DNA from: Lycorma delicatula
Taxonomy: Eukaryota; Arthropoda; Insecta; Hemiptera; Fulgoridae
DNA length: 64,000 bases
NCBI RefSeq assembly: GCF_047948215.1
Contig: NC_134463.1
Location: forward strand, 99,600,657 to 99,664,656
Direction of reading: 5' to 3'
The notes beneath the pieces were generated by a model, which was not told where the DNA came from, did no database searches, and saw only the letters and a list, made by a program, of their open reading frames with translations. This document shows, in pieces, positions 1-12,164 of this stretch. Made by a program: the position numbers and the translations under genes. Numbering within the stretch: position 1 is the stretch's first letter; each line of letters starts with the position of its first letter.

Positions 1-1147
1 ATCCAGTAAAAATTGCATATGCCCAATTAAGACCGATAGCATACGTTCCCTTCTTGAGCTATAGCGCTATCTAGACGGGAAATTAAAAAAATTAATGATG
101 TTAATCCACGTTTTTTTTTAAATCCGTATAATGTAAGACGAACATATATAAAGACGTTTTCGAAGTTCTCCGTGTAAACTTAAATAATCCCATTTTCTTT
201 TACTTCAAAACGTTCTGTTCTCCGAACGATTATACGTAACAGCGCTTGTGAATGACATTCAATGTTCTCTGATCGGATGTTGAATTGTTAAACGCGTTTT
301 CTAATTTAGAAGGATATTTCCTTAAATAATGGTCAATGATCTGTTAGTAAATACGAAAATGTAGTTGTTTAAACTAACAGTTACTTAGGTACGAAGAGCA
401 CATGACCGATTTATTGGCTATTAATGTAAAAATACTAATCAAGTTTTAATTAAAATTTATATTATAATATATGCGCAATAGTTACAACTTTAAAAACTCC
501 CACTTCTTGACAGATTGATTTAAAATAAAAATCCTTGGATTTTTCTTCTCACACGTTCATTGAAATTAAACAAATAAACACCGTAAACTACACACGATAT
601 GTTGATTTTTAAAAAATTACGGCTTTATAAAATGTACGAATTCTACAACTACAAGGATCAGTAACAATAATAAATCGTTATTGTTATATAATTATTTTTT
701 CTGTACGATTGCGAATAACAAATACCGGCGGGCACTACAGTATTAAACTAATAAAAATTATCAAAAGGTCAGTAATAAAAATGTAAAACTATTAAATTTA
801 AAAACAATATGATATTACCCCTAAATTAACAACGGTAGAAAAGTAAAACCAAATAAATAAATTTGATTATTTTAAAAAATGTATACTGTACTAGTAAGAA
901 TAATCTAAACTGCGTTTTTCAAGGTTATTTCAATTAAATCTGAAAGAGAAAATTTTACCCAAATAAATACTAAACTAATATTGAGGGGAAGGTAATTTGT
1001 TAGGAAAAAATATAAAGCATGTTTTGACAAAACTGGAAAATTGGGATGGGATTTCTTAATAAATAATTTAACAAATTACTTACGTTTATATAAAGATAAA
1101 ATAATGTCTAGATAAAATAAAGTACTGTCTTGGTCCTAGACTAATTT

Positions 1148-1228
1148 CACCGATTTAGTCAACACATTATTTCTGACAGCGCCATCAGTGAAGTTGCGTT
1201 TTTGTTGTGTTACGAAAATGGAGCATAA
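1148..1228 (+). mobile_element. Orphan 80-bp piece of mariner 5' region
   Basis: Bases 1160-1228 are essentially identical to 2496-2564 inside the mariner 1.2 kb downstream, from the leader through the first codons (ATG GAG CAT) of the transposase; weaker similarity extends back to 1148. Neither the terminal inverted repeat nor the rest of the gene is present, so it is an internal scrap, not an insertion by ordinary transposition. Confidence 0.75.
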
Positions 1229-2380
1229 ATGCCAAAATGTAATGATATTTTAATCGTATTTAACCGTTTCCATTAAGATCCTATGAAGAAAAATGACATT
1301 ATCATGGTAAATACAAAACGATAATCATCACAACTGTGTCGAAAAAAAATATATAAATAATTAAAAACATAACTATTTAAAAAATAATAATCACCGTAAA
1401 TTATGGATACATAAGAAATTCAGTATCACATAATAGTAGACACTAAAGTTACCCGGTAATTTTCCAAGGAAATTAAAGATATATTGAAAAAGATATTCAC
1501 TAAAATAATTAATATATTTTAAGAACATAAAATAAATAAAAAATCTATTTTCTTATACAGTACATATATATACATTTTAAACTAAATATTTTTCTCAATC
1601 TTATTGTCATTGCAGAAAATATTTTTGATTATCAACCCCAAGATGTCCTATTACTTCATTTAAGGGTTTTTATAGTTCTTCCATTTACGCGTAAGGACAG
1701 GAATAACCTGATGTAACTCCCTTACAACAATGACTGACAATTTTCAAATAAAAAACCGGGCTTAATAAGAATTTTCAGTGGTTTCCCAGAACATTTTTCA
1801 CAGTTCAAAATATATTATTGCATATTAGCATACCAAAGCTCACCGATACGCAGGACTGGAAGTGAATCTTAATTTTAATTATCCGCGTTGGATATATAAT
1901 GAATTTCGTCAATATTCTGAGTAGTAACAACTGTGATTAGTGATTCTTGTATCTCAGTTACACAGATATTAGAAATACTAGTACAGTTCAAAGATGATAC
2001 TGCAATGTAATATATTTCATACCTTCCTTTTTGTTATGATGTAATTTATAAATGCACTGATTTTATTCAGCTATGGAATTAAAAAATAAAATAAAAATAT
2101 ACCACTCTAATATATAATTCCTTACTGAACATTTAAACAGCGTTTAGTCAAAGAATCAAATACTTTTATAATAATAAACCTGAATTGTCTTTATCTGTTC
2201 TAGTAATGTAAAGGTTTTGTTTTACAGTCTTATCACATATGCTTTAAATTTATTTTTTCGTGTATTTATATATTTGTTACAATATATTTAAAGAAGTACT
2301 GATCCGATTTAAATGAAATCTTCACCGTTTGAAACTTGATTTATTAGAAAAGATTGTCGCTTATACAATTTGTAATTCTT
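1229..2380. other. AT-rich intronic DNA without genes
   Basis: Apart from the weak repeat D patch, no open frame, RNA gene or repeat is recognisable. The same holds for 1-1147. Confidence 0.6.
1776..1860 (+). repeat. Dispersed repeat D, copy 1
   Basis: A patch resembling 46140-46205: both run from a T-rich CAC/CCA stretch into a shared AAGCTCAC core with similar spacing. Divergent, so the relationship is tentative. Confidence 0.35.
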
Positions 2381-2385
2381 ATATA

Positions 2386-3678
2386 CGAGGTGGTTCAGAA
2401 AAGTAATGAAATTGGTAACACTGCGAGCGATCTGGCAACGCTGAGTTAACCGGTCTATGCTAGACCGGTTTGTTTATCCCTTTGAACACCGTTCAGCCAA
2501 CACATTATTTCTGACAGCGCCATCAGTGAAGTTGCGTTTTTGTTGTGTTACGAAAATGGAGCATCGGAATTTAGAGTGACGTTGTGCGATCAAGTATTGT
2601 GTTAAACTTGGGAAATCCACAACTGCCACCTTTGAAAAGTCGAAACAGGCCTATGGGGAACATTGATTATCAAGACCACAAGTTTTCCGCGGGCATAAAT
2701 CATTTTTCGAAGGCCGAGAACAGTTAAAGATCAACCTCGGTCAGGGAGACCTTCAACTTCAAAATCTGACGAAAACGTTAAGCGTGTGAGTGTTCTCGTG
2801 AGATCAGACAATCGTTTAACAATAAGGATTATGATTGAACAGTTAAATTTAAACGCTTTCACCATACATCAAATTTTGACAGACGATTTGGACATGCGAA
2901 AGGTTTGTGCGAAATTGGTGCCGAAAAACCTCACAACGGAACAGGACAATCGAAGAAACGTGCACGGTGATCTATCTTCTTGAGAGGATTCACAATGACC
3001 AAGAATTCTTCAATCGTGTGATCACAGGTGATGAATCCTGGATATTTGAGTACGATCCTGAAACAAAGCGGCAAAGTGAAGAGTGGCACACTCCGTCACA
3101 TTCGCGACCGAAAAAATATCGAATGAACAAATCAAAGATCAAAACCGTGCTGATTTGCTTTTTTGACAGTAGGGGTATCGTGCATAAAGAATTTGTTCCT
3201 CCAGGACAAACCGTCAACCAAGTGTTTTACAAAGGTGTCCTTGAAAGGCTCAGGAAAAGAGTGATTCGCGTGAGACCAGACATTGCAGACAAGTGGATGC
3301 TTCATCATGATAATACCCCGTGTCACACGGCCGTTTCCAACAGGGACTTTTTGACCTCAAAACGCATTTCTACGGTTTCTCAACCCCCCTATTCACCTGA
3401 TTTGAGTCCTTGTGACTTTTTCCTTTTTCCGAAACTGAAAAACGACGTTTTAAAAAGGACATCATTTTGGAACTCTGAAGAACATTCAAAAGACTGTGAC
3501 CGACAAAAGCCCTAACAGTTGAGGCCTTCCAGCGCTTCTACCAGGAGTGGGAACAACGACTGCGCCGGTGTATAGCTGCCCAAGGGAACGACTTTGAAGG
3601 GGATAATATTGTAATTTGAAAATAACAAAAATTTTGGTAAGTAAAAAGTCAGTCACATTACTTTTCTCACACACCTCG
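2386..3678 (+). mobile_element. Near-complete mariner element (1.29 kb)
   Basis: The left end (CGAGGTGGTTCAGAAAAGTA) and the reverse complement of the right end (CGAGGTGTGTGAGAAAAGTA) match at 17 of 20 positions, and both ends are flanked by the TA duplication typical of mariner/Tc1 insertions (2384-2385 and 3679-3680). The length is that of a full mariner. It encloses one transposase gene, which is broken. Confidence 0.9.
2556..3515 (+). pseudogene. Mariner DD34D transposase, frameshifted
   Basis: Cut-and-paste transposase of the mariner family. It starts MEHRNLE, then meets a TGA at codon 8. The helix-turn-helix region continues in another frame (2786-2983, including NLNAFTIHQIL) and the catalytic domain resumes in the original frame from about 2950. 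The catalytic triad is visible: Asp in TGDESWI, Asp in HHDNTPCHT, and the third Asp in SPDLSPCDFF, exactly 34 residues after the second. A further frame change near 3480 destroys the C-terminus; the expected tail (QRLRRCIAAQGNDFEGD) is readable in another frame at about 3550-3605. The active-site residues survive but the gene cannot make a full protein. Confidence 0.88.
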
Positions 3679-3784
3679 TATATGTGGGACTGATAAACTG
3701 ATTAAAATATATTTTTTTAGAATAAAATAAATTCCTCTTCGTCTTTTCACTTTACTTTTTATTTTTGTTTGATGATATCTCCAT

Positions 3785-3935
3785 ATAAGTTTGAAACTTG
3801 TCCGTGGGATATAGAAATGGAATTTTGTAGCGTATGAAAAATGCCATGCCCGACCGGACATCAAACCCGGGACTACTGAATAAACAGACAACGTCTTTTT
3901 TGTTCATTCTAGATATCCGTGATAACTACTGAGCC
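3785..3935 (-). repeat. tRNA-derived SINE family A, degenerate copy
   Basis: Read on the minus strand it has the family pattern: a GTTTGATGTCC B-box remnant, then the CATGGCATTTTTC tail and an AAAATTCCATTTC segment. The head is badly eroded. Confidence 0.55.
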
Positions 3936-4120
3936 AAATATTACAATTTTCTTTAATTTATCACCCCCCGAAATTTTGGAATTCTCGGAAAATTTTATGA
4001 TTTTTTTCTCATGCAATTTACGGAATTTTCTTATGACCTCCAAGTCAAATTTCACTAATCTCACTATTACATATCTTAAAAAAAGTTTTAATAAATAGTT
4101 TAGAACTTCTTATACTAATT

Positions 4121-4475
4121 TTAATGTCTTCAATATCGACAGACATTGTCGGTATCAACCTCGTCAGACAGTTATGTGATTTAATAAATTTTATGTCATC
4201 GTCTATAAATATGAGTTTGTATTATTTCGATAATATACGTAAAAAAAAAAATTAGTTTGATGATAAAATTGATTTAATGACGATATTTAACAAGATTAAA
4301 ATGTTTTAATGGTTTGAGGATTATTGAATTCCGATATCGGTATCGATTTCTTCAGAAAACAATTATATGTTTTACTAAATTAAATGTCATCGTCTAATCT
4401 GGTGGCGACCAGCAAGAATTCATACTTACGCTAGCAAAGTTGCACTCTGTAGATTTTTATATACTGAAGGTTTCC
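4121..4475 (-). repeat. Dispersed repeat C, copy 1
   Basis: In reverse complement it follows the order seen at 61190-61560: a TATAAAAATCTAC segment, GAATTCTTGC, then a TTTAGTAAA motif leading to GAAGAAATCGATA-like sequence, CTCAAACCAT, and a second TTTATTAAATCACATAA unit. Moderately diverged. Confidence 0.6.
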
Positions 4476-4479
4476 ATCA

Positions 4480-7015
4480 GGGTAAGCCATAAACATAAAC
4501 AGGAATAGATTTAACTTTTAATTTGATATTAATGTTTTCATAATGCATAGATCGGTGAGGTCATAAATAGGAAGAACTCTAGTAGTATTAGAATTTATGA
4601 ACGTAGAAACGTGAGTCTAAGCCAGAGCATTCCCAAAAACTTAAACGTATAAACCTGACTCCTAACAGAGTTCAATCTTCGATAAATATGGTAGATCTCA
4701 AATTATCTTTTTGATTATCACCCTGAAATTGACTATATGAATTTGAAAGATAACATAAATAAAATATGTAATCCCTGCAACCTCAAAAAGTAGAATGATG
4801 AAACTCCAGAACTTTAATATGGTGGGTTGAAAATTAGTTCTCTCCCTACAATAATTTCAATATCCTCCTGATGTTATTAAAAATTTGATTTTAAAATCAC
4901 ATTTTTAATATTAACACATCCGGTAAGTGGTGAATAGTGGTGATAAATCTGAAAGCAGCAGCCTATATATATTTACTAAAACATTATTTCTAATTTTTAA
5001 AGTTCTATATAAATATATCGCGGGTGAAGCTGCAAGAAAATATATTAGTAAAATTACAATTTATAATGTATTTTATGAATATTTACTAAAATCATGAACC
5101 GGGAAAAAATTTCCCACCGACTTTATCGGGTCAAAATTTCATATCAATCATAATACGTTTTTTTATTTTAAGTGCAGAGAATTATCTGCTTGTGATTTTT
5201 ATTTTTAAAAATAAGGTTCTGTGCTATCAGAACATTTAGACAGAATTAAGTCGAATGGCTGTTTTAAAAATATATTATTTTCACCCGTTTTTAATTATAT
5301 AAACTGAAATGTAGTAGTAGATAATAAAAGATCTACTCTATACAATATATACGATATTCTATCAACTATACAAGCACATGCTTAATTTTAATTAGACAGG
5401 GGAGAAATATAGATTTTAATAAACCGATATATCCATTCAGAATATAGTGTAAATCAAATAACCAGTAAAGATGTGAAAAGACGGTAAACTATTGCACATA
5501 CTATTATCAACTTTTAATAATATCTCTCCTAACTTTTATCCAGTAACAAAACTTCAGTGTCCTTTTGAAAAAACTGGTTACATCTTATAATCTATGTAGT
5601 TTTTCCAACAGGAAAAACAACTCTACTAAACTTAAATAGCAATACAAGTTGAATCTGTTATCTATTTCATAACTTTATCTATTTAGACGGTACCGCTACT
5701 GTAGATTGTTCACACAATTATAATATTCAAAGTGAAAGCGTCTTGAATATTATCTAGAATGAAGCTAGCAATACATGAAATTTGATTATTAAAAAAAAAA
5801 AAAATAAACCCGCTCACCGAGTTAAATAAAGGTTTTCTTTTTGTGTGTGTGTTCGGGCGTGCGCGTATATGCTCATGTATGTTAAGTGTTTAACCCACCA
5901 CCGTATTTTTTTTTTATTATAAAAGATAACGTAACGGTTATCTATATTATGTTAATTAAACGAATTTGTTACAGTAACATGCATATGTGAGATTAAATAT
6001 ATATTATTCGATAATAATCCTGATTAATTTGCATAATGTAAACATTAGAAGAAAAAAACAACAAATGTTAATATTGAATTGAATTAATACAATAATTTTG
6101 ACAACCGGATATGTAGCATATTAAAATATGTAACTAATCCATTATATATTATGACATATGATCAGCAAGATGGAATAATAACTTATTTTTATACTTACAT
6201 GTATTTTTTTATTTTTTGTATTATTATAAATATTATGCTGCATAATATGTGTGTAGGTTTTTTTGTTCCCTCTTTCATTGTTAAATTTTCTTATCATTTA
6301 TTTTTTTTTTTTTAATTTATACATGTAAAAATATCAGATTAATAATAACTTATTTTTAACTTAAATACAAAAACAAATTAGTCTTTTTTGTGAAGTTAGA
6401 ATTATGAATTATTTTCTTTGTTTGATTTTTTTTTTAATTTAACATTGTGTTAGTTTTAAAAGATTTAATTACAAATAAAGGACACGTAAGTGATAATATC
6501 AAGCATTGTTTTTGAAAAAAAATTAACGTTAATAATAAAGCGTAGTTTTTTTGGCTATATATCGTAAAGATTACAAATTGCATTTAAGCATCGGTCAATT
6601 ATCACAAAAAATAAAAACATATATGTTATAATAATGAAAATTTTATTTCTAAATCAAGACTTGGCTATATGTTTTATTCATTTCTATTTTTACAATCAAA
6701 ATATTTGCATTAAAAAAAAATTGGCAGTTTTCAAATGCAATTTAGTTTTATTTAAATCCAAAGCCCTTTATTTTGTACTCAACTAAATTTTTGTTTAGCA
6801 TATATCTTTTTATGTATTATTTCATGTATACTCACTACGTTTTTTTTTCTTCTTAATATGTATGACAAATTACATTGCTTTATCCGTATGAATATTTAGT
6901 AAAATGTTTGTATGAGAATTTTCTCATTTTATTTTATTACAAAAATAGAAAAATAATCTACAGTTTAAAAAGATGTAAGCAGTTAAGATGAGATTGTTAA
7001 ACCGATTTTATTATG
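4480..7015. other. AT-rich intronic DNA without genes
   Basis: Very AT-rich with long A and T runs (5792-5803, 6301-6314) and a GTGTGTGT tract near 5840. No coding or repeat signature seen. Confidence 0.6.
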
Positions 7016-7019
7016 AAAG

Positions 7020-7165
7020 AATAGGCATCAACAGCTACGGTCGTTAGCTTGGTGAAAACCGGTAGCGTGTGAAAAGATGCTATGCCGGCCGGGATTCGAA
7101 CCCTAACCTCAACAAGAAATGACGAGACGCTACTTATTCGGCCACGGAAACCGATTAAAACTATT
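7020..7165 (-). repeat. tRNA-derived SINE family A
   Basis: Minus strand: CCGTGGCCGAATAAGTAGCG (A-box region), GGGTTCGAATCCCGG (intact pol III B-box, 7088-7102), then the GCATAGCATCTTTTCACACG family tail. Not a functional tRNA: the acceptor stem and length are wrong and a non-tRNA body follows. Confidence 0.7.
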
Positions 7166-7370
7166 TCAATTATACTTTTCATTTTAAATAAATAAAAAAA
7201 TATAAAACTTTTAAGAAACATAAATATGATTTTTACAAGCGTTTTTCTATTTGTTTCTGATATTAAAACATTTTTGAAATTTTTTGTTTATCAAATATAA
7301 ATAATTTATTGAATATAAAATCTTAGATTATTTTGATTTGAAATTAAACAATATATATAAAATTAAAAGA

Positions 7371-7745
7371 AATCAAACCAATAGAAAAAATAACAGATGT
7401 AATCAGGAAAAGAAGATTGCAATTCTACGGACACATATACAGAATGGATAACATCAGACTAACAAAACAGATCTTCACCCTACTAAACACTCACAAGAAT
7501 AAGGTAACCTGGCTTAATGAAATAGACAATGACCTAGTAAACGATTCAATAGACTCAGACATTTTAAAAGACAGAGCGACATTCAGAAAAACAATACAGG
7601 AATTCGAGTTTTAGGAGAGGGAAAAACTCACTTATAGAAGAGGGAGAAAATGGACTCAAGAAGACAAAGAACACCACTCTAGAAAAATGAAAGAGGCACG
7701 GGCTAAAAAGTTGATTAATCGTGCCCTCTAAATGGGCTATTCGAA
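7371..7745 (+). pseudogene. RTE-like LINE, C-terminal fragment of reverse-transcriptase protein
   Basis: Plus-strand frame containing RRLQFYGHIYRMDNIRLTKQ and TWLNEIDNDL, the C-terminal signature of insect endonuclease/reverse-transcriptase LINE proteins, stopping at 7612-7614. The expected Lys/Glu-rich tail (KRHGLKS and similar) continues in broken frames to about 7740. All catalytic parts are absent: a 5'-truncated dead copy. Related to the fragment at 38.2-38.6 kb. Confidence 0.7.
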
Positions 7746-8099
7746 AAGAAAAAAAATCTCTTTCTTTCATACATCGACAACCTTTTTTTTTAGAATTAGA
7801 TCAAAGATTAAGACCGGCGTCGTAGAATATGTTTCCAACTTTTCAAACGAATTTATAATTCAAAGATTAGAACGGATCCGCCTTTGCTGCTAAGTTAATC
7901 CCTTGTAATTATTCTATCTATTCTTTAAGAAAACTGGAATCTAATTACGTGGATTATGCTTATCCTCCTAAATTATAACTTCAATATATCTAAAAACTAC
8001 ATTAATCCTTTCTCACTCTTACGACTTGATCGAAACGTAGTTTTATAAAAATTTTACAAAATATTTTGGTAAAGTTATTTAAAAATGGACAGAAAACGT

Positions 8100-8379
8100 T
8101 AGGAAAGTAAACGAGAATAGAGATTTAATAAGAATAAGAGAGAGGTAACATCGTAAGAGGTCTGATGAAAAAAAAGGGTTGGAAACATCAATAAAAGGTG
8201 CAAAGAGAAGAAAATAATGAAAGAGAAGAAAAAATAATTAGGAAGAGAACAAATATAATCGTAGTAGACGATCTAATAGGAAATGGGGAATATAGATCAC
8301 TCAAAAGTTTACTTGAAATAGAATAGATTGGAGACGTAGGTGCCGAGAAGAACCCGCCTTAGTTCAGATAACTTTATGA
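8100..8379 (+). pseudogene. LINE C-terminal remnant (WRRRCREEPA)
   Basis: In one frame the sequence reads NRIDWRRRCREEPALVQITL then stop (TGA 8377-8379), and just before, in another frame, VVDDLIGNGEYRSLKSLLE. These resemble the end of non-LTR retrotransposon proteins, where a YxSLKxLAEDRxxWR-type segment precedes an Arg-rich end. Frameshifts separate them. Family assignment is from motif resemblance. Confidence 0.5.
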
Positions 8380-11100
8380 TAAGATTAAATCGTTTATTTA
8401 TGATGTGGTTATTTTTATAATACTTCTTTTTCACTGCTATACCCGGTGTTTTTCGAAACGAAAAACACGTGCAAAATTTGTAAACTAAGATAGGAGTGAT
8501 TTTCCGAGTAACCCAATTACGAATGAATCCGTTTGATTACATCAGTTCTACACGTAAATGAAATGGAATAAACACTTACGCAAGATGATCTTGCGTACCG
8601 TTGAAGTTTTAATACTTAAAAAGAAATTATAAGGTTGAGGACATTTGAGATGTGAGCTTAGAGGAAATCGGGAAAAATTTAATATGAGGTTTATAATGAT
8701 AATGTGTTAAATGTTCCAATGTAATAAGAAAAATGTGCTTTTTTTAAATTAAATGGTTAAGTTAAAACGAAATATATTTTATTTTTAAAAAAATGTATAT
8801 TTCTGGCATAACGAAATATATCGCTAAAATAATACAATTCTCTTCATTTTCAGCTTCACATCCGTTGAAGTTAATTATTTGTTTGCAATTCTATATACAT
8901 ATTTAGATTTTTGTGAGTCAAACTGACAAAAGTGGACCACATGCAGCATTTCAATATTACCGTTATGCATAAAGATCAGAATATGTTTTGTGAGAGTCAA
9001 ATTAGTAGAAATGTTGCTAGCTAATGTTGTTAACAAGTGCTATTTTGCACTAAATTATATTTCCAAATATATCTTAAAATAATTCTCCTTACACATTATT
9101 CTTTAAATATGTCTAAAAATAAAATATTAAACAATTTTAAAGAGAATCTCTAAGTCAGACTCAAAAGAACAGTCTCAAATTTGGTAGGTTATTCCTTTTT
9201 TTCTCTTTGATACTTTACTTCTTTTTCCATTGCTTTTAAGAGTGGATTTTCAGAAATACCTCTATATATATATATATATATATATATATCTCGTCTTCTA
9301 TACGATAATTTAAGTGATATCCGTCAGTTTTATTAACCATTTTAATACAAATATTCCCAGATTACTTGAAGTTAAATATCTTCATCAATAAATATGGTTA
9401 GTAAGTAGACTGGTGTCCGTTCATTCACATCATACAGTATTGTCATATCTAACCCGTTTAATGCGGGTAGTCTAAAGTAATCTAAATTAGCCCAACCCCT
9501 GTCACCCACGGCCTAGTTACTATTTCAACAATACTTTTTCTTCACTACGTATATTAACCGTCATCCATCAGAAAATTAAAAAAAAAAGATTGAATGTGTT
9601 TAATATTCTTGAAAATATGTTTAAATTTTAAAATTAGATTTTAGTTTTTGAAAACTTTTACGATTTAAACTCTGTATTTTTTTTTTTTTTTAATCGTCTG
9701 ATGCACTGTGTATTGACACCTTTTAAATAGTTCTAAACTGAAGTAAAATAAATTACCAAAGATTATTTAAAAAATGTATTTAATGAATTCTGATATTATA
9801 ACAAGACATTTTATTTATTTTTTTTTTTAAGAACTGAATCGTTCGTTTTAAATAGAATTAAAAAAATTCAAGATTGTATTTTAGCTCTCGTTTATGTAAA
9901 TCAGTAATTATAAATTATATCAGGTTACATAAAGCTGAAAGAACGTCACGAAAGATAAAATGTTAAGTCCCTTAAATCCACATTCACATTTTGAGAGACT
10001 GATTCAGAGCTTTGTTAAGGTCAAGAAAGACACTTTTATATTTTACTATCTCTGAATTAAATTTTACGATAAGATAATTATTAATTTCTAATGCCGTGTC
10101 ATTTTAAGATGTTAAATTTGATCTCTTCCTTATATATGACTCATTTTTTTGTCGAGTTTTTCGTTATCAGATTTTACCGATCCAGTTAAATTTGGCAAAC
10201 TTTTGATCATTTCACATAAACTCTCAGAAATCGATATTTTTCCAGCTACCTTCTCCGTTTCCTCATCTCCTATTATTAAAAGCAACTACTGTTACTACAC
10301 TGTCGCATCACTGTGTACATAGACATATTGGTTTTGAAAGACAAGACATTAATTTACGGCGAGAGAAACGTGCAGAATGTCAGATACAATCCAAGGCGGA
10401 ATAGCAACTGAAGAACGAGCAGTTTGGAGGGAGCAGTGGGAAACAGATAGAGACAGGACGTGATAGAGACCGACACAGAAGGGAGGTAATGATTAAAAGC
10501 AGAATGTCAATTGAGAATTGACTAAAAAGAGTATTTCTAACTTCGACCTCTTTTGGGACCTAACGGCCGGGTTTAAGAAAGGGTGAAAAAATAAAAGTAA
10601 ACTAACGCTTCCTTAATTATGTGTTTTGTTTGCAAACAGTGATACTTTATGACAAACATTTACCGTTTTTTACCACAATATCACCATCACATTTAGAGGT
10701 TGACACTCCTTTGAATTCTTTAAAATGACTTAAATTTCGCATGAAGGTGTTAAAATTCCACATTTCATCAACTTAGAAGTGAAATTTTTTGAAATCTTTT
10801 TCAGCGGGTGTTTAGGTTATGGTTAATTTTATAGGTTAATTTCATAATTCCAGATTACGTGGTGTTAAGAGATATCGTGATGAGTAAATGATATTTGGAT
10901 TTTATTAGTGCAGCTTAAGTCTATATTTGAAAAGAATGCAGCTTTGAGAATACTATTCGAAAAAAATGTAATTTTATATATTCAATGTATACATATACAT
11001 ATGTAGCTAGTCATCGAACCTAGTATATACAAGTCAGTATCAGCATTGTACCGGATATAGTCTGGCTGGAAAGGGTTGAAGAAATGCTATTTAAAGAGCG
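8380..11100. other. AT-rich intronic DNA; slightly GC-richer patch at 10.35-10.58 kb
   Basis: Contains a (TA)n tract at 9263-9289. The purine-rich patch 10360-10580 stands out in composition but carries no open frame or motif I can name. Confidence 0.5.
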
Positions 11101-11109
11101 GTATTTTAT

Positions 11110-11132
11110 GTATATATATATATATATATATA
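11110..11132. repeat. (TA)n microsatellite
   Basis: Uninterrupted TA dinucleotides immediately beyond the A-rich tail of the LINE fragment; together with the TA tract at 11660 they bracket the insertion. Confidence 0.9.
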
Positions 11133-11144
11133 TTTTATTTATTT

Positions 11145-11654
11145 TTTTTTTTGTCTTCAGTCATTTGACTGGTTTGATGCAGCTCTCCAAGATTCCCTAT
11201 CTAGTGCTAGTCGTTTCATTTCAGTATACCCTCTACATCCTACATCCCCAACAATTTGTTTTATATACTCCAAACGTGGCCTGCCTACACAATTTTTCCC
11301 TTCTACCTGTCCTTCCAATATTAAAGCGACTATTCCAGGATGCCTTAGTATGTGGCCTATAAGTCTGTCTCTTCTTTTAACTATATTTTTCCAAATGCTT
11401 CTTTCTTCATCTATTTGCCGCAATACCTCTTCATTTGTCACTTTATCCACCCATCTGATTTTTAACATTCTCCTATAGCACCACATTTCAAAAGCTTCTA
11501 ATCTTTTCTTCTCAGATACTCCGATCGTCCAAGTTTCACTTCCATATAAAGCGACACTCCAAACATACACTTTCAAAAATCTTTTCCTGACATTTAAATT
11601 AATTTTTGATGTAAACAAATTATATTTCTTACTGAAGGCTCGTTTAGCTTGTGC

Positions 11655-11662
<8 letters not shown>
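11145..11662 (-). pseudogene. LINE reverse-transcriptase C-terminus (recent 5'-truncated insertion)
   Basis: The minus-strand frame is open from the flanking microsatellite at about 11660 to the stop at 11157-11159. It includes AKRAFSKKYNLFTSK, VWSVALYGSETWTI, MWCYRRMLKIRWVDKVTN, RRDRLIGHILRH and ALDRESWRAASNQSND, a common arthropod LINE C-terminus. It ends in an A-rich tail (T-rich on plus, 11137-11155). The 5' part, including the polymerase active site, is missing. The 52.6-kb copy of the last 200 bp is almost identical, so the family moved recently. Confidence 0.85.

Positions 11663-11687
<25 letters not shown>
11660..11687. repeat. (TA)n microsatellite
   Basis: Uninterrupted TA dinucleotides at the 5' truncation point of the LINE fragment, suggesting insertion into, or duplication of, a TA tract. 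Confidence 0.9.
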
Positions 11688-11692
<5 letters not shown>

Positions 11693-12033
11693 GAGTACCA
11701 AATTCATAGAACAGATTGATCTGTTTTCATATAAATTCAAATGAGAACAACTGCAAGTTCCTCCTACACTGAATGCCAAACTAACAATTTTGAATGACTG
11801 CTGCTGCTACTGCTACTACTGCTGTCTGAAAACATTTAATTAGGATACTACTTACAGATACGGGAAAATTAAAAATTTTGACTTACATTTCTTTAAACAG
11901 CTTTAAAGAAAAAATTTAATTTAATCAAAGTTAGCATTTAAATTTTTTGCTAATTATAAAATATACTATATTAAACATCTTACTTAATGTTCTTACAATT
12001 TATAGTTAAATCATGATTATTAATTTCAATTTT

Positions 12034-12160
12034 GCTAGCCTTTCGTCTGGAGGTCCCGTGTTCGAATCCCGCTCAGGCATGGCATTTTAGATACGCCACA
12101 AAATTCCATCTTCATATTCCCTCGTACAAGAAGCTTCATTGTAAGCTTCTGTGATGAATT
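12034..12160 (+). repeat. tRNA-derived SINE family A (5'-truncated)
   Basis: Plus strand: CTTTCGTCTGGAGGTCCCG, TGTTCGAATCCCG (B-box), TCAGGCATGGCATTTT, then CAAAATTCCATCTTC and a tail of about 80 bases. The tRNA A-box half is missing. Confidence 0.7.
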
Positions 12161-12164
12161 AATT

